A DNA stretch of 64,000 nt, taken from MWDV01 sp002070715. Lineage in GTDB: Bacteria; Verrucomicrobiota; Verrucomicrobiia; Limisphaerales; MWDV01. A program made the position numbers and the translations under genes. The first letter of the stretch is position 1, and the number at the start of each line of letters is the position of its first letter. The notes under the pieces are model-generated. The model saw only the letters and a list, made by a program, of their open reading frames with translations, did not search any database and was not told the DNA's origin. The stretch spans positions 5,958 to 69,957 of the forward strand of contig DAONTI010000022.1 of assembly GCA_035411585.1 (NCBI GenBank). Direction: 5' to 3'. Below, in pieces: positions 34,445-44,399 of this stretch.

Positions 34445-35173
34445 TTATTCATCACTCAGATATTCCGTTTCCATCTTCGACACCAGTTCCTGGGCAAAGT
34501 TATCCAATCCCACCGTCAAGGTGCGCAAGGTGTGGACGAGCCAGTTATATCCGAACATCGAGGGGATGGCCACCAACAACCCCGCCACCGTGGTGCTGAG
34601 CGCCGCCGCCACCCCAGGCGCCATGGTGGACAAGGTGGCGCTGCCCTGTTGCGCCACGTGACCGAACGTACTCATCACCCCCCAGACGGTGCCCAGCAAC
34701 CCGAGAAACGGGGCGCCACTGACGGCGATGGCCAACAGGATCAGTCCCGACTCCAATTTGAGCGATTCCTGCGCCACGGCGTTTTCCAAGCGGCGTTTCA
34801 CATGCTCCAAGCTCTTGAGCGACACTTGGGATTTGCGGCCTTCACCCGCGTCCGCTTTCAAACGCGCATCCAGCTCCACGCTCCCCGCTTGATAGACCAC
34901 GAAAAACGGACATCCCTCCGCTTGAATGCGCCGGTCAAACATGTCCAACACATGTTTTTGGGTGCTGAATTCGGCGGTGAAATACTGGTTGAGTTTGCGG
35001 GCGCGCCGCATCTGCAACGCCTTGGTAATCATCACCGACCACGCCATGATGGAAAAAATGACCAGGCAGAGGATGATGGCCTTCCCCTCCGATGTGGCCT
35101 GATTCCAAATATAGATGAGTTCGGCCTGATTACTCGGGCCGACGGCCTGTGCGAAGACAATGGGTGCGTTCAT
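34445..35173 (-). CDS. tolQ: TolQ/ExbB/MotA proton-channel protein
   Basis: 242 residues with three helices: near residues 30-55, GLILLAIAVSGAPFLGLLGTVWGVM, and AALSTTVAGLLVAIPSMFGYN. The GLLGTVWGVM and TTVAGL motifs are typical of the family. It is the first gene of the tolQ-tolR-tonB-tolB-pal-tatA-tatC run. Its promoter should lie in the roughly 500 bp upstream. Confidence 0.95.
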   Translation of the reverse strand: MNAPIVFAQAVGPSNQAELIYIWNQATSEGKAIILCLVIFSIMAWSVMITKALQMRRARKLNQYFTAEFSTQKHVLDMFDRRIQAEGCPFFVVYQAGSVELDARLKADAGEGRKSQVSLKSLEHVKRRLENAVAQESLKLESGLILLAIAVSGAPFLGLLGTVWGVMSTFGHVAQQGSATLSTMAPGVAAALSTTVAGLLVAIPSMFGYNWLVHTLRTLTVGLDNFAQELVSKMETEYLSDE

Positions 35174-35721
35174 TCCAACACGATTACTACGCCGCTAAAC
35201 TGGTCGTGAGGAACCGAAGCGCCCAGGCGGAACGTGACAACCAACCAAAAATTTCCGGCCAACCAATGGCCGACGCGCCCTTTGTAAGCCCGGGCGCCGG
35301 CAAATGCAAAATGTTTTTTGGAAAAAATGCGCACCGATGGCATGCGGGAGGGATTGGTCATTTTTTACCTTCGCGAGATGTGATTGAGGCGGTCGGTCTC
35401 TGCCCACCGGATCAAACAACGCCGGGCAAGCATTCCCGCATGTCATCTCCGGAGCGACGTTCCCGATCAAAACCAGCATGGCCCTTCTTGGCAACAGCCG
35501 GTCATACGAAACAAAACTGCTTGTTCAGCAAATAGTTCCGCAATGAAACCCGCCGCCGATTTAGCGCCGAAATCGCGGGCTTCTGATCCCGGAAAAAACG
35601 GAGTGATCCAAACCCCGCCGCTGCGGCTCCCTCCGCCTGAGAATCTGGTCGGAAACACCGATGAAAAATTGTTGCCTTGGCTGGGGCAACATGGCAGGAA
35701 AACCAGCGCATAACTCGTTGC
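35174..35721. other. Divergent intergenic region between tolQ and infA
   Basis: No supported gene in about 550 bp. It must carry the promoters of tolQ (minus) and infA (plus). A small dyad GTTGCC...GGCAAC (35671-35690) lies about 30 bases before infA and could form a hairpin in its leader. Confidence 0.4.
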
Positions 35722-35940
35722 ATGGCAAAAGAAGAACCGATTGAATTAACCGGTAATGTAACGCAGGTGCTCCCCGGCACCATGTTCCGCGTGGCCTTGC
35801 CCAACGGCCACGAAGTCTTGGCCCATATTTCGGGCCAAATGCGCAAACATTTCATCCGCATCAGCGTCGGCGATCGCGTCAACGTCGAGATGTCCCCCTA
35901 CGATTTGAACAAGGCGCGGATCATCTATCGCCACACCTGA
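35722..35940 (+). CDS. infA: Translation initiation factor IF-1
   Basis: 72 residues, exactly the usual length: MAKEEPIELTGNVTQVLPGTMF...HISGQMRKHFIRISVGDRVNVEMSPYDLNKARIIYR, a single OB fold binding the ribosomal A site. The ATG at 35722 is chosen for this match. It stands alone, away from the ribosomal-protein cluster where it often lies. Confidence 0.97.
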   Translation: MAKEEPIELTGNVTQVLPGTMFRVALPNGHEVLAHISGQMRKHFIRISVGDRVNVEMSPYDLNKARIIYRHT

Positions 35941-36248
35941 AATCCGTTTCTTCCCCTCAACAACCCGCGGGCTTCACTCCGCGAACATCCTGACCTCCCA
36001 CGAATAGTTTTCCTATTCGTTCCTTGGCTGTTGGTTGGGGTCATGATTTGAGCCTGCGTTCCGCACTGTTACACTGCGTCTTTCGCATCGGCATCGCCGC
36101 CCGACGCTTGTGGGCATTATTTGCTCGACGTCAACGGAGAGACGGAGGTGTTTGTGGGCGTATCTACGGAAGCGACAGCCCGGTCGTAGTCGAATCGTCG
36201 AGAGAGCTTCGGCAAATACCGCACGCACGCCGGCGTGCGCCAACCAAT
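35941..36248. other. Convergent intergenic region after infA
   Basis: No gene is supported. A 16-bp perfect palindrome CGCACGCCGGCGTGCG (36224-36239) lies just past the 3' end of the receiver gene. It may help end transcription, but no T tract follows. Confidence 0.4.
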
Positions 36249-36662
36249 TTACTTGGCGGAGTCTCCGGCGGTTGTTTCCTCCTCCAGTTCTCCCCGAATC
36301 ACCGCCAGCAGTTCGTGGTAGTCCACTGGTTTGCGGAAAAAAGCCACCGCCCCCACCGCTTTGACCCGGCTTTCGTAATCTTTGCCCTCTTCGCCGGTGA
36401 TGATGATCAACGGTTTCTGCCAGTCTTGATGAAGCCGTTCCAACCATTCCATTACTGTGAACCCATCCCAATGCACATTTGTTTCGACCGGGAAATGGAC
36501 ATCGAAGATCAGCAGGTCCGGCGCGGTTTCCCGCACCAGGCGGATGGCCGTGGCGCCGTCATGCGCCGTCAACACCTCGTAGCCGTTGGCTTCTAATTTG
36601 AGCTGGAGTCCCCGCACGATGACTTGGTCGTCATCCAGAACCAGGATTTTTTTACGACTCAT
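36249..36662 (-). CDS. Receiver-only response regulator
   Basis: 137 residues from ATG 36662, a stand-alone CheY-like domain without an output domain. Acidic residues in ILVLDDDQ, phospho-acceptor Asp in LLIFDVHFP, switch Thr in IIITGEE, Lys in FFRKPV. It probably passes a signal by protein contact. No kinase is nearby. Confidence 0.9.
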   Translation of the reverse strand: MSRKKILVLDDDQVIVRGLQLKLEANGYEVLTAHDGATAIRLVRETAPDLLIFDVHFPVETNVHWDGFTVMEWLERLHQDWQKPLIIITGEEGKDYESRVKAVGAVAFFRKPVDYHELLAVIRGELEEETTAGDSAK

Positions 36663-36769
36663 AAACGGGCAATGCGTTTTGCAACCGCGCAACCTCTAGC
36701 AAATAAACCTTGGCCGCGCAACCGGCATTTCCGCACACTGGCCCTCCTGACAAAACCACCGCCGACGTC

Positions 36770-37504
36770 ATGGCCAACCCATTCTATGCGCCCGGACAAC
36801 AACGCGCCGCGAAGGTGAACGATCTCTTCGCTGTGATTGCGCGGCGCTACGACCGGCTCAACGACCTCCAAAGCGCGGGGTTGCACCGTGTTTGGAAACG
36901 GCGGCTGGTCGCGCAGGCCGGGGTCGCTCCCGGCGCGCGGGCGCTGGACGTGTGCTGCGGCACGGGAGACATCGCGTGGCGGCTGGCACGGGCGGGGGCG
37001 GAAGTGATCGGACTGGACTTCAGCGAGGCCATGCTTGCCGTGGCGCGCGCCAAAAACCGCAATCCCCAAGCCGCAACGCACCCGCCCCGGTTTATTCATG
37101 GCGACGCCCAAGAACTGCCCTTTGCCGGGGCCAGCTTTGACATCGTCACCGTCGGTTATGGACTGCGGAATCTGGCCAGTTGGGAAACGGGATTGCGGGA
37201 GATGAGTCGCGTGACCAAACCGGGCGGGCGCGTGCTGGTGCTGGATTTCGGCAAACCGGCCAATCCCGTCTGGCGGACGGTGTATTTCAGCTATCTCCGT
37301 CTGGCGGTGCCGGTGTTGGGGCGGGTCTTCGCCGGTAGCGCGGAGGCATACGCGTACATCCTCGAATCACTGCGGCATTACCCCGCGCAACTCGGTGTCG
37401 CGGCTAAAATGACGGAACTGGGCCTCGCCGAAGTGCAAACCTTCAACCTGCTGGGAGGCGCGATGAGCATTCATCGCGCGGTCAAGAGCAACGCGCCGGA
37501 TTGA
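36770..37504 (+). CDS. ubiE: Demethylmenaquinone/ubiquinone methyltransferase
   Basis: 244 residues from ATG 36770. SAM-dependent C-methyltransferase of quinone biosynthesis. Motif I is ALDVCCGTGDIAWRLA, with D...LPFAGASFDIVTVGYGLRN and MSRVTKPGGRVLVLDF typical of the UbiE/MenG family. Menaquinone is the more likely product (as MenG) for this phylum, by inference. No other quinone genes are adjacent. Confidence 0.93.
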   Translation: MANPFYAPGQQRAAKVNDLFAVIARRYDRLNDLQSAGLHRVWKRRLVAQAGVAPGARALDVCCGTGDIAWRLARAGAEVIGLDFSEAMLAVARAKNRNPQAATHPPRFIHGDAQELPFAGASFDIVTVGYGLRNLASWETGLREMSRVTKPGGRVLVLDFGKPANPVWRTVYFSYLRLAVPVLGRVFAGSAEAYAYILESLRHYPAQLGVAAKMTELGLAEVQTFNLLGGAMSIHRAVKSNAPD

Positions 37505-37535
37505 ACGTGCCATCCCGCGCGGGACCACGCACGCT

Positions 37536-38495
37536 TCAAGCGTCGGCGGCAGCGGTGAGTCGGATGATTTCGCGCAGCGGCGTGCGGGGGCGGAATCCGG
37601 TGAACTTCGCCAGCTTCGTCACGCGTGGTTTGCGGCGGCGCATATCTTCGAATCCGGGCGCATACGCCTGCGCGTACGGCACGCGCACGATTTTTGAATG
37701 CGACCCCGTCACCCGGATCACTTCCCGGGCCAGCTCACCGATGGTGATTTCTTCCGTGCCGCCGACGTTGAACACTTGTCCCCGCGCCCGGACGCATCTC
37801 TGCAAGCGTACCAACGCTTCCACCGTATCGCGCACGTGGCAAAAACAGCGGGTCTGGCGGCCGTCGCCATAAACCCGGAGCGGCTGGTTTGCTTTGGCCG
37901 CCGCGAGAAAGCGCGGCAGCACCATCCCATACCGTCCGGTCTGGCGCGGGCCCACCGTGTTGAACAGGCGCGTGATGATCACGGGCAAGCCGCGTTCCTG
38001 TGCGTAGGCCAGGGCCAGGAACTCATCCATTAACTTTGAGCAGGCATAACTCCAGCGGGCTTGCGTGGGCGGGCCGATCAACAAATCGTCCTCCTCGCAA
38101 AACTGCGGTCGGGTGCTCTTGCCGTAAACCTCCGACGTGGAAGCCAGCAAAACCGGCACGCGCCGCGCTGCGGCGGCTTCCAGCAACACCTCGGTCTCGT
38201 GCAGGTTGGTGCGGCAGACGTGAATGGGCGAGTTGACCACCAGTTCCACTCCCACCGCGGCGGCCAGATGATAAATCGCCTCCGCCCGCGCCGCCAGCCG
38301 GGGCAACTCGCCGCAGGTGGAAATTTTGGCGCGATAGATTCGCAGGTGGGGATGCCCCTTCACCGCTCGCAGATTTTCCAAGCGGCCGGTGGAGAGATCA
38401 TCCACCACCACCACCGCGTGGCCGTCGGCCAGCAGGCGTTCCACCAAATGCGAACCAATGAATCCGGCGCCGCCGGTGACCAGCATGTGTTTCAT
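37536..38495 (-). CDS. NAD-dependent sugar-nucleotide epimerase/dehydratase
   Basis: 319 residues, extended SDR. NAD-binding GGAGFIGSHLVERLL (8-22), STSEVYG segment and catalytic YACSK (Tyr and Lys). Closest in general features to UDP-glucuronate decarboxylase or UDP-glucose 4-epimerase. The substrate cannot be fixed. It overlaps the upstream amidase gene by 4 bases (ATGA), so both may serve envelope assembly. Confidence 0.9.
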   Translation of the reverse strand: MKHMLVTGGAGFIGSHLVERLLADGHAVVVVDDLSTGRLENLRAVKGHPHLRIYRAKISTCGELPRLAARAEAIYHLAAAVGVELVVNSPIHVCRTNLHETEVLLEAAAARRVPVLLASTSEVYGKSTRPQFCEEDDLLIGPPTQARWSYACSKLMDEFLALAYAQERGLPVIITRLFNTVGPRQTGRYGMVLPRFLAAAKANQPLRVYGDGRQTRCFCHVRDTVEALVRLQRCVRARGQVFNVGGTEEITIGELAREVIRVTGSHSKIVRVPYAQAYAPGFEDMRRRKPRVTKLAKFTGFRPRTPLREIIRLTAAADA

Positions 38496-39571
38496 TGCAA
38501 AGCTCCGGCCACCGCCCCGGCCAGTTGTTGGCGGAAATTCCCATCCGCAATCCGCCGAGCCTCCGCCGGGTTTGAAAGATAGCCTCCTTCAACCAGCACG
38601 GCGGGACGTTGTTGCCCCCGCAACACCGCCAGAAACCGCGCCCGCCGCACCCCGCGATCGGTTTGACCCGTGGCATTCAACAGGGCGCGATGCACCCGCA
38701 CCGCCAACTGCAGGTTTTGTTCGTCGAACGCGTTGTTCGGAAACACTTGCGTCGCGTCATCTTCGTAATTGCGGGTGATGTGCGAACCCATGCCCACCGG
38801 CGTGAGGCAATACGTTTCGAGCCCGGCCTGATGACGCCCGCCGCCGGCGGCGTTGAAATGCAGACTCAAAAAAAGATCCGCCTGACATTGATCGGCCAAA
38901 GCCACGCGGTCGGCCAGGGGCACATCGGTGTCATTGGTGCGGGTCAGCCACACCTGCCACCCTTGGTTGGCGAGCAGCGCGCACAGACGCAGCGCCCAGT
39001 CGAGGGTGTAATCTTTTTCCCAGGCGCCGTTGAAACAACTGCGGGCCCCGGGATTGGCGCCGCCGTGGCCCGGATCAAGCACGATCACCCCCGGCCGCCG
39101 CGGGATGCCATCCCCGCCCGACACCAGCGGCGCCAGGTTTTTCCGCAGGTCCAGCGCGTGCATCCAAACCTGGCCGTCAATCAACTGCGGAGCGAATCCG
39201 AGGCGCACATCCACGCCATCCCAAAACGCCGCCTGACTGCCCATCTGCACCGCAAACACACCTTGCCCCGTCGTCAACCCGTACGTGGCCACCGGTGCAA
39301 CCGACAGGCAGCGCGGCGTGTCCAAGCCGCGTTCCGCACTCCAACGCGCCAGCGGCATCCAAACAGCGTCCTCCCGGAGCGGCGGTGGTGGGGGTGTTGG
39401 CAATGGCACCGATAGGACGGGCACCACGGATAAGGGGAAATCCAAGCTGGCGCTGGACAGGCCGGGTTCTTCCCAATCCGGCGGACGTTCGGCCATATTG
39501 GACCGGGGCGGCGTGGAACAGCCGGCCAAAATGACCAGCAACCCGAAGACCCATCGCACCGCGACAAACAC
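38492..39571 (-). CDS. N-acetylmuramoyl-L-alanine amidase
   Basis: 359 residues. Lipoprotein-like start (LLVILAGCSTPP), an accessory region of about 140 residues, then an Amidase_3 domain: VIVLDPGHGGANPGA (zinc His), GAWEKDYTLDWALRL (zinc Glu) and LFLSLHFNAAGG (zinc His). Cleaves the bond between peptide stem and glycan in peptidoglycan; periplasmic or membrane-tethered. Its place in cell separation or recycling is unknown. Confidence 0.94.
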   Translation of the reverse strand: MFVAVRWVFGLLVILAGCSTPPRSNMAERPPDWEEPGLSSASLDFPLSVVPVLSVPLPTPPPPPLREDAVWMPLARWSAERGLDTPRCLSVAPVATYGLTTGQGVFAVQMGSQAAFWDGVDVRLGFAPQLIDGQVWMHALDLRKNLAPLVSGGDGIPRRPGVIVLDPGHGGANPGARSCFNGAWEKDYTLDWALRLCALLANQGWQVWLTRTNDTDVPLADRVALADQCQADLFLSLHFNAAGGGRHQAGLETYCLTPVGMGSHITRNYEDDATQVFPNNAFDEQNLQLAVRVHRALLNATGQTDRGVRRARFLAVLRGQQRPAVLVEGGYLSNPAEARRIADGNFRQQLAGAVAGALQ

Positions 39572-39688
39572 GCGGTCATTGTGGACAAGTGATTGGGCAG
39601 CTCAAGCCGTTTCCAATGATTCCACGCAAGCGCATTCACCTTGGTGGGTAAAGAACGTCCTGCGGCAAGGCGGGCGACACCTCACGAC

Positions 39689-40813
39689 TCACCCTTGAAA
39701 TTTGAACAGCAACACGTCGCCGTCTTGCACCTCGTAACTGCGGCCTTCCTGGGCGTAATGGCCCGCTTCGCGGGCGCGCCCCACGGTTCCGGCCTCCACC
39801 AACGCCTGCCAATGCACCCGCTCAGCCCGGATGAATCCCCGCTCGAAGTCCGAGTGAATTCGCCCCGCCGCGCGCGCCGCGCCCGTGCCCGCCGGCACGG
39901 TCCACGCCCGCACTTCCTGCTCGTTGAACGTGAAAAAAGTTCGCAGTTGCAGCAGCTCGTACACGGCGCGGATCAGGGTGTCCACCCCGGTTTCCCGCAC
40001 GCCGAGCGCGGCGAGATACTGCGCGGCTTCATCCGGCGAAAGATCGGCCAGATCGCTTTCCAGTTGGGCGGCGACTACCATCGTTCCACACGCATGTTGC
40101 GCGCGGGCATGGGCGCGGACTTTCTCCACCCCGGGATCAGCCGCCGCGCCGGCAAGCTGGTCCTCGGTCACATTGGCGACGAACAGGGTGGGTTTATCCG
40201 TCAACAGCGGACAGGCGGCCATCAGCTCGTGTTCTTCCTTGAACAGACCCGCCGTGTTGGCCGGGTTGCCGGCGTTCAAGTGCCGCTCCAATTTGTCGAG
40301 GACCTGGCTCTCGGCCACCGCGTGCGGGTTGCCGCCCTTGATGTCCTTGGCCAGTTTTTCCCGACGCCGTTGAATGGCTTCCAGGTCGGCCAGGATCAAT
40401 TCCGTGGTTACGATCTCAATGTCGTGCAGCGGTTCGACATGGCCCGCCACGTGAATCACGTCCTCGGCTTCAAAGCAACGCACCACATGCACCAGCGCGT
40501 CCACCTCCCGGATGTGACTGAGGAACTTGTTCCCGAGTCCTTCGCCGCGGGAGGCGCCGCGCACCAGCCCCGCGATGTCGAGGAACTCAATGGTGGTGGG
40601 AATCCGTGCGAATCCCCGCTCGGCACTCCCCGCCGGGGCGACCACCCGCGCCAGCGCGTCCAATCGCGGATCCGGCACGGTGACGACGCCCAAGTTGGGT
40701 TCGATGGTGCAGAAGGGATAATTGGCCGCTGCCGCCTTATGCGACCGGAGCAGCGCGTTGAACAGCGTGGATTTGCCGACGTTGGGCAGACCGACAATTC
40801 CGGCTTTGAGCAT
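39689..40813 (-). CDS. ychF: Ribosome-associated ATPase YchF
   Basis: 374 residues, Obg-like. P-loop GLPNVGKSTLFNALL (8-22), switch DIAGLVRGASRGEGLGNKFL, then a coiled arm and a C-terminal TGS domain (RTFFTFNEQEVRAWTVPAG...DGDVLLFKF). Translation-associated ATPase/GTPase conserved in nearly all bacteria. Confidence 0.97.
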   Translation of the reverse strand: MLKAGIVGLPNVGKSTLFNALLRSHKAAAANYPFCTIEPNLGVVTVPDPRLDALARVVAPAGSAERGFARIPTTIEFLDIAGLVRGASRGEGLGNKFLSHIREVDALVHVVRCFEAEDVIHVAGHVEPLHDIEIVTTELILADLEAIQRRREKLAKDIKGGNPHAVAESQVLDKLERHLNAGNPANTAGLFKEEHELMAACPLLTDKPTLFVANVTEDQLAGAAADPGVEKVRAHARAQHACGTMVVAAQLESDLADLSPDEAAQYLAALGVRETGVDTLIRAVYELLQLRTFFTFNEQEVRAWTVPAGTGAARAAGRIHSDFERGFIRAERVHWQALVEAGTVGRAREAGHYAQEGRSYEVQDGDVLLFKFQG

Positions 40814-41059
40814 GATGGCATTTAGTTCCGCATCCGGCGGCCATCCGCAAGGAAAAACACCCCCGGATAAATAGCGGTTCTTGTTGCGAACGCAGAACAG
40901 ATGTTTACCGCCGGGCCGGCATCGTTCCGGAGAATCGCACTCCGTCCGTCATTCCCGGCACCGCGCTTTCTACTTGCCGTTGAATTTCTTTGTTTCATAG
41001 TGGGCTGGGCTGGCTCGCGCGGGAGGACGGAATTGCTCGGGCAGCAGAGGAATTGTTGT

Positions 41060-41135
41060 GGGCGCTTGGCGCAGCGGCTAGCGCATCTCCTTTACACGGA
41101 GGTGGTCGCAGGTTCGAATCCTGCAGCGCCCACCA
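41060..41135 (+). tRNA. tRNA-Val (anticodon TAC)
   Basis: A 76-nt cloverleaf. Acceptor GGGCGCT pairs with AGCGCCC, the D stem is GCGC/GCGC, the anticodon arm TCTCC-TTTACAC-GGAGG reads TAC (41093-41095), the T arm is GCAGG-TTCGAAT-CCTGC, and the CCA end is encoded. All stems fit, with one T-G pair closing the anticodon stem. Confidence 0.95.
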
Positions 41136-41230
41136 TCTTCTCTTTTTCCGAAGCCGCTACCGGCGCCGGAGCCTTCCTTGGCCAGATGAATTTACTTGCG
41201 GACCGCTGCCGGCGGCGGCCAATTGCCTCC

Positions 41231-41734
41231 ATGCGTGAACTTCCGCATACCCATTCCTGTTTTGTTTGTGGCGCGGCCAACCCGCTCGGGCTGAAACTGC
41301 GTTTTGAAACGGACGGCCATCGCGTTCAAACACGTTTTGTCCCGCGTCCGGAACACATCGGTTTCCGCGACATCATCCACGGTGGATTACTGGCCACGAT
41401 CCTGGATGAAATCATGGTTTGGGCCTGCGCGGTGCGGACCCGCCGGTTTGCGTTCTGCGCGGAAATGAGCGTGCGCTATTTGCGACCGGTACATCCGCGG
41501 GTAGAGTTGCAAATCCAGGGCGAGTTGACGGCCGATCGGCGGGGCAAAATTTTCGAGGCCCAAGCGGCCGTGGAGAATTCCGCGGGCGAAACCCTGGTCA
41601 TCGCGCGGGGCAAATACATCCCGGTCAAGGCGTCCGATTTGCCGCCGCTCCTGGATGAATTGGTGGGGGATTGGCGCTGGCTGCTTGATCCCGGCCAACC
41701 ACCGCCGGACTACTTCACTTCCAAATCAATCTGA
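41231..41734 (+). CDS. Hotdog-fold (PaaI-like) thioesterase
   Basis: 167 residues from ATG 41231, chosen because homology starts at HTHSCFVCGAANPLGLKL; an ATG at 41186 would add 15 residues. The hotdog core shows GFRDIIHGGLLATILDEIMVWA, with the HGG-xxx-DE pattern of small acyl-CoA thioesterases, and FCAEMSVRYLRPVHP. Substrate unknown. Its 3' end overlaps the convergent TolC-like gene by 25 bp. Confidence 0.87.
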   Translation: MRELPHTHSCFVCGAANPLGLKLRFETDGHRVQTRFVPRPEHIGFRDIIHGGLLATILDEIMVWACAVRTRRFAFCAEMSVRYLRPVHPRVELQIQGELTADRRGKIFEAQAAVENSAGETLVIARGKYIPVKASDLPPLLDELVGDWRWLLDPGQPPPDYFTSKSI

Positions 41735-43209
41735 TGGCGTTCAAACGTGGCGCCTTCGCTCTGCGCGAGCAGGGCCAGCGAACGTTTGTATTGGACCAAC
41801 GCCTGGATTTCGTCGGAGCGCGCGGCGGTCAGGTCGCGTTGGAGTTGCAGCACAAAGAAACTGGTGCTCTTGCCGCTCTCGAGTTTTTTCTGTTCCGCCG
41901 CGAGCGCGGCCTCGGCGTATTCGCGCGCCTTGCGGGTGGCGCCCACCCGTTCGTAGTTGGCCTGGGCAAGTTTGATGGCGTTGTCAATCTCCACCATGAT
42001 GTCCTGTTCCAGCTTCTTGAGGGCCAGTTGCCGGACGGCGTATTCGGCCTTGCTGGCGCGGTAACTGTTGCGCGCGCTGCGGTTGCCCAGCGGATAAGTC
42101 AGTTGTCCGCCGAAATAGTAAAACGGTTGCTCCCGTTGTTCGATGTCGCCCAGCACCCCGCTGAATCCCGGTGACGATCCGGCGTAGCCGCCGCCGACTT
42201 TCAGGTCCACTTGGGGATACAGTTCGTTGCGGTTGATCTTGATCACGATGCCCTGTTGCTCCAGGTCCAGATTCGCCTGCAGAAAATCGGGGCGCTGCGT
42301 CAACCCCTTGCTCCAGCTATCCTGCAAATTGAAAAATTGCAGCTCGGCATCCAGCGTGCCGGAGAGTTCCAAGGTGCCCGTGCCCCACGCGGCGAAATCG
42401 TCGGTCAACAGTTGTTTCAAGGCGTTTTCTAACACGGCCACGTTACGTTGGGCGGCGATCAAATCTGCCTGCCGCGCCGCCGCCTGGGCCTCGGCTTGTT
42501 TTTCATCCAAGGGCGCCAGGGCGCCGACCTCGACCCGTTTCCGGTTTTCCGCCAGAAGTCGTTCGGCCAGTTCGAGCGCGCTTTGCTGCACCTTGACGTT
42601 TTCGTGCGCCGCCTTGAGATCGTAGTAGGCCAGCTCCACGCGCGTGACGAGGTCCATAATGCGTTGTCGCAAGCCTTGTTCGGTCCATTTCAAGCGGTTC
42701 TTGTACACCGCAATGGTCAAACGGGTGGGATTGAGCCAGAGGTTTTTAATCAGGGGCTGGGTGACATCCAACACCACACTGCCGCCGCTGGCCGAATAGG
42801 GGATGGCGTTCCGGTTGGTGTCGTAGCGTCGTCCGTCCGTATCGTAGAGGTTGCGCAGGGACAGCCCGTATTGCGTGCCCCAAGGCAGCAAGCCGCTCAA
42901 CGAACTGTTGAACGAGTCGGTTTCCGTGCGTTGTCCGGGAATGGGGAGGCCCTGAAACAGCGTCTCGCCTGCCTTGTCATAGCGGTGCTGTCCGGAGAAT
43001 TGAAAGATCGGGTCATAAACCCCGTAGGCGCCGCGCAGGTTGTAGAGCGCCAGTTCGGGGTTATAGCGTTCAATGCGCAATTCCAGATTATATTCCAACG
43101 CTTGCTGGACGCAGTCCTGTAATGACCATGCCCGGGGCGCGGGAGGTTCTCCCTGACTGACCACCGGCGCCAGGGCGGCCAGACAACCGATCAAACTCAA
43201 CATTCTCAT
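41710..43209 (-). CDS. TolC-family outer-membrane protein
   Basis: About 499 residues from ATG 43209, with signal peptide MRMLSLIGCLAALAPVVSQG. Two outer-membrane-efflux repeats: WSLQDCVQQALEYNLELRI near the start, and long coiled-coil stretches (AHENVKVQQSALELAERLLAENRKRVEVG and ARKAREYAEAALAAEQKKLESGKSTSF). It forms a trimeric export channel. No inner-membrane pump or adaptor gene is beside it, so the partner is unknown. Confidence 0.93.
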   Translation of the reverse strand: MRMLSLIGCLAALAPVVSQGEPPAPRAWSLQDCVQQALEYNLELRIERYNPELALYNLRGAYGVYDPIFQFSGQHRYDKAGETLFQGLPIPGQRTETDSFNSSLSGLLPWGTQYGLSLRNLYDTDGRRYDTNRNAIPYSASGGSVVLDVTQPLIKNLWLNPTRLTIAVYKNRLKWTEQGLRQRIMDLVTRVELAYYDLKAAHENVKVQQSALELAERLLAENRKRVEVGALAPLDEKQAEAQAAARQADLIAAQRNVAVLENALKQLLTDDFAAWGTGTLELSGTLDAELQFFNLQDSWSKGLTQRPDFLQANLDLEQQGIVIKINRNELYPQVDLKVGGGYAGSSPGFSGVLGDIEQREQPFYYFGGQLTYPLGNRSARNSYRASKAEYAVRQLALKKLEQDIMVEIDNAIKLAQANYERVGATRKAREYAEAALAAEQKKLESGKSTSFFVLQLQRDLTAARSDEIQALVQYKRSLALLAQSEGATFERHQIDLEVK

Positions 43210-43256
43210 TAACCGCGCAGCTTGGGGGATTTGCCGGCCAGCGTCAAACAAACGAA

Positions 43257-44282
43257 TCAGGCCGCCGCCCGGCGCAGGCGATCCGCCACTCCGCTCCAGG
43301 CGGTCGCGTCGGGGGGCGCTTCCATGACGATGGTTTTCGCGCCGGCTTCGTCGCAACGGTACCACTCGGCATACAAGGCGCGGGCATAAGCTGCGGCGTC
43401 GTGCGGCAGCACACTGACGCCGGCGAAACCAGCCGCCGCCGGGATGCGCGTGTGGGCGACAATCCAAGCAGTGTCCAGCGGTCGGCCCCGGGCCGTGAGC
43501 TGTTTTTGCAATACCGCCGTATCATGCCAAGTCAACACGATGACCCGCGCCCGCGGCGCGTAATGTTTTCGCAACATCCCTGGACTGCGTAACGGGCTCG
43601 GCGGCCTACAGGCCGGACCGGGCGGACGTGGCCGCTCACCAATCACCGCAGCTAAGGCCTCGGCGTGGATCATCCCCGGACGCAATATCTGCGGCGGATG
43701 CGTGGTTAAATCCAGCACGGTGGATTCGATGCCGATGGGGGCAGGACCGCCATCCACCAGCCACCGCAATCGTCCGCCAAGCTGTTTGCGCACATGCTCG
43801 GCGGTGGTGGGAGAGAGTTGGTTGGAGCGATTGGCGCTGGGCGCCGCCAAAGGAAAACCGCATTCACGAATTACCGCTTGCACAAACGGATGCGCCGGCC
43901 ACCGCACCCCCACCGTCGGGCCGCCCGCAGTCACGATGTCAGGAATATCAGCCGCTTTCGGCAATACCAGCGTCAACGGGCCCGGCCAGAACGCCCGCGC
44001 CAGTTTATCCGCCGCCGCCGGCCATTCCCGAACACACCGCCGGACCATGGTTTTTCCAGCCACGTGGACGATGATGGGATTGTGCGCGGGCCGGCCTTTG
44101 ATTGCATAGATGCGCGCCACCGCCGATGCATCCAACGCGTTGGCGGCCAGGCCATAAACGGTTTCCGTCGGCACCGCCACTACTTCGCCCGTGCGCAACG
44201 CAGCAGCCGCCCGCTGCACGGCGGCGTGGAACAAGGCCGCCGTGTGCGTCGGCAATATCTCGGTTGTAAGGGAACGGCGCAT
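43257..44282 (-). CDS. L-threonylcarbamoyladenylate synthase (Sua5 type)
   Basis: 341 residues. N-terminal YrdC domain with VVAVPTETVYGLAANALD, IYAIKGRPAHNPIIVHV and APSANRSNQLSPTTAEHV, plus the C-terminal Sua5 domain (SPGMLRKHYAPRARVIVL). Makes threonylcarbamoyl-AMP for t6A modification of ANN-decoding tRNAs. Divergent from trpD. Confidence 0.95.
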   Translation of the reverse strand: MRRSLTTEILPTHTAALFHAAVQRAAAALRTGEVVAVPTETVYGLAANALDASAVARIYAIKGRPAHNPIIVHVAGKTMVRRCVREWPAAADKLARAFWPGPLTLVLPKAADIPDIVTAGGPTVGVRWPAHPFVQAVIRECGFPLAAPSANRSNQLSPTTAEHVRKQLGGRLRWLVDGGPAPIGIESTVLDLTTHPPQILRPGMIHAEALAAVIGERPRPPGPACRPPSPLRSPGMLRKHYAPRARVIVLTWHDTAVLQKQLTARGRPLDTAWIVAHTRIPAAAGFAGVSVLPHDAAAYARALYAEWYRCDEAGAKTIVMEAPPDATAWSGVADRLRRAAA

Positions 44283-44399
44283 GATCAGCCCGTGCGGGCT
44301 AGCGTGGGCGATTTCCCGGCCCCGGGCAATCCCGGACGCATCCCGGCGGGGGACGCACTTTGGAGTTGGGCCCGCGCCGTCGTTGCCTACAATCCGCGC

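Noticed and set aside
43794..44399. Long N-terminal extension of trpD
   Set aside because: It runs antisense through the Sua5 gene, and the anthranilate phosphoribosyltransferase similarity begins only at the GTG 44400.
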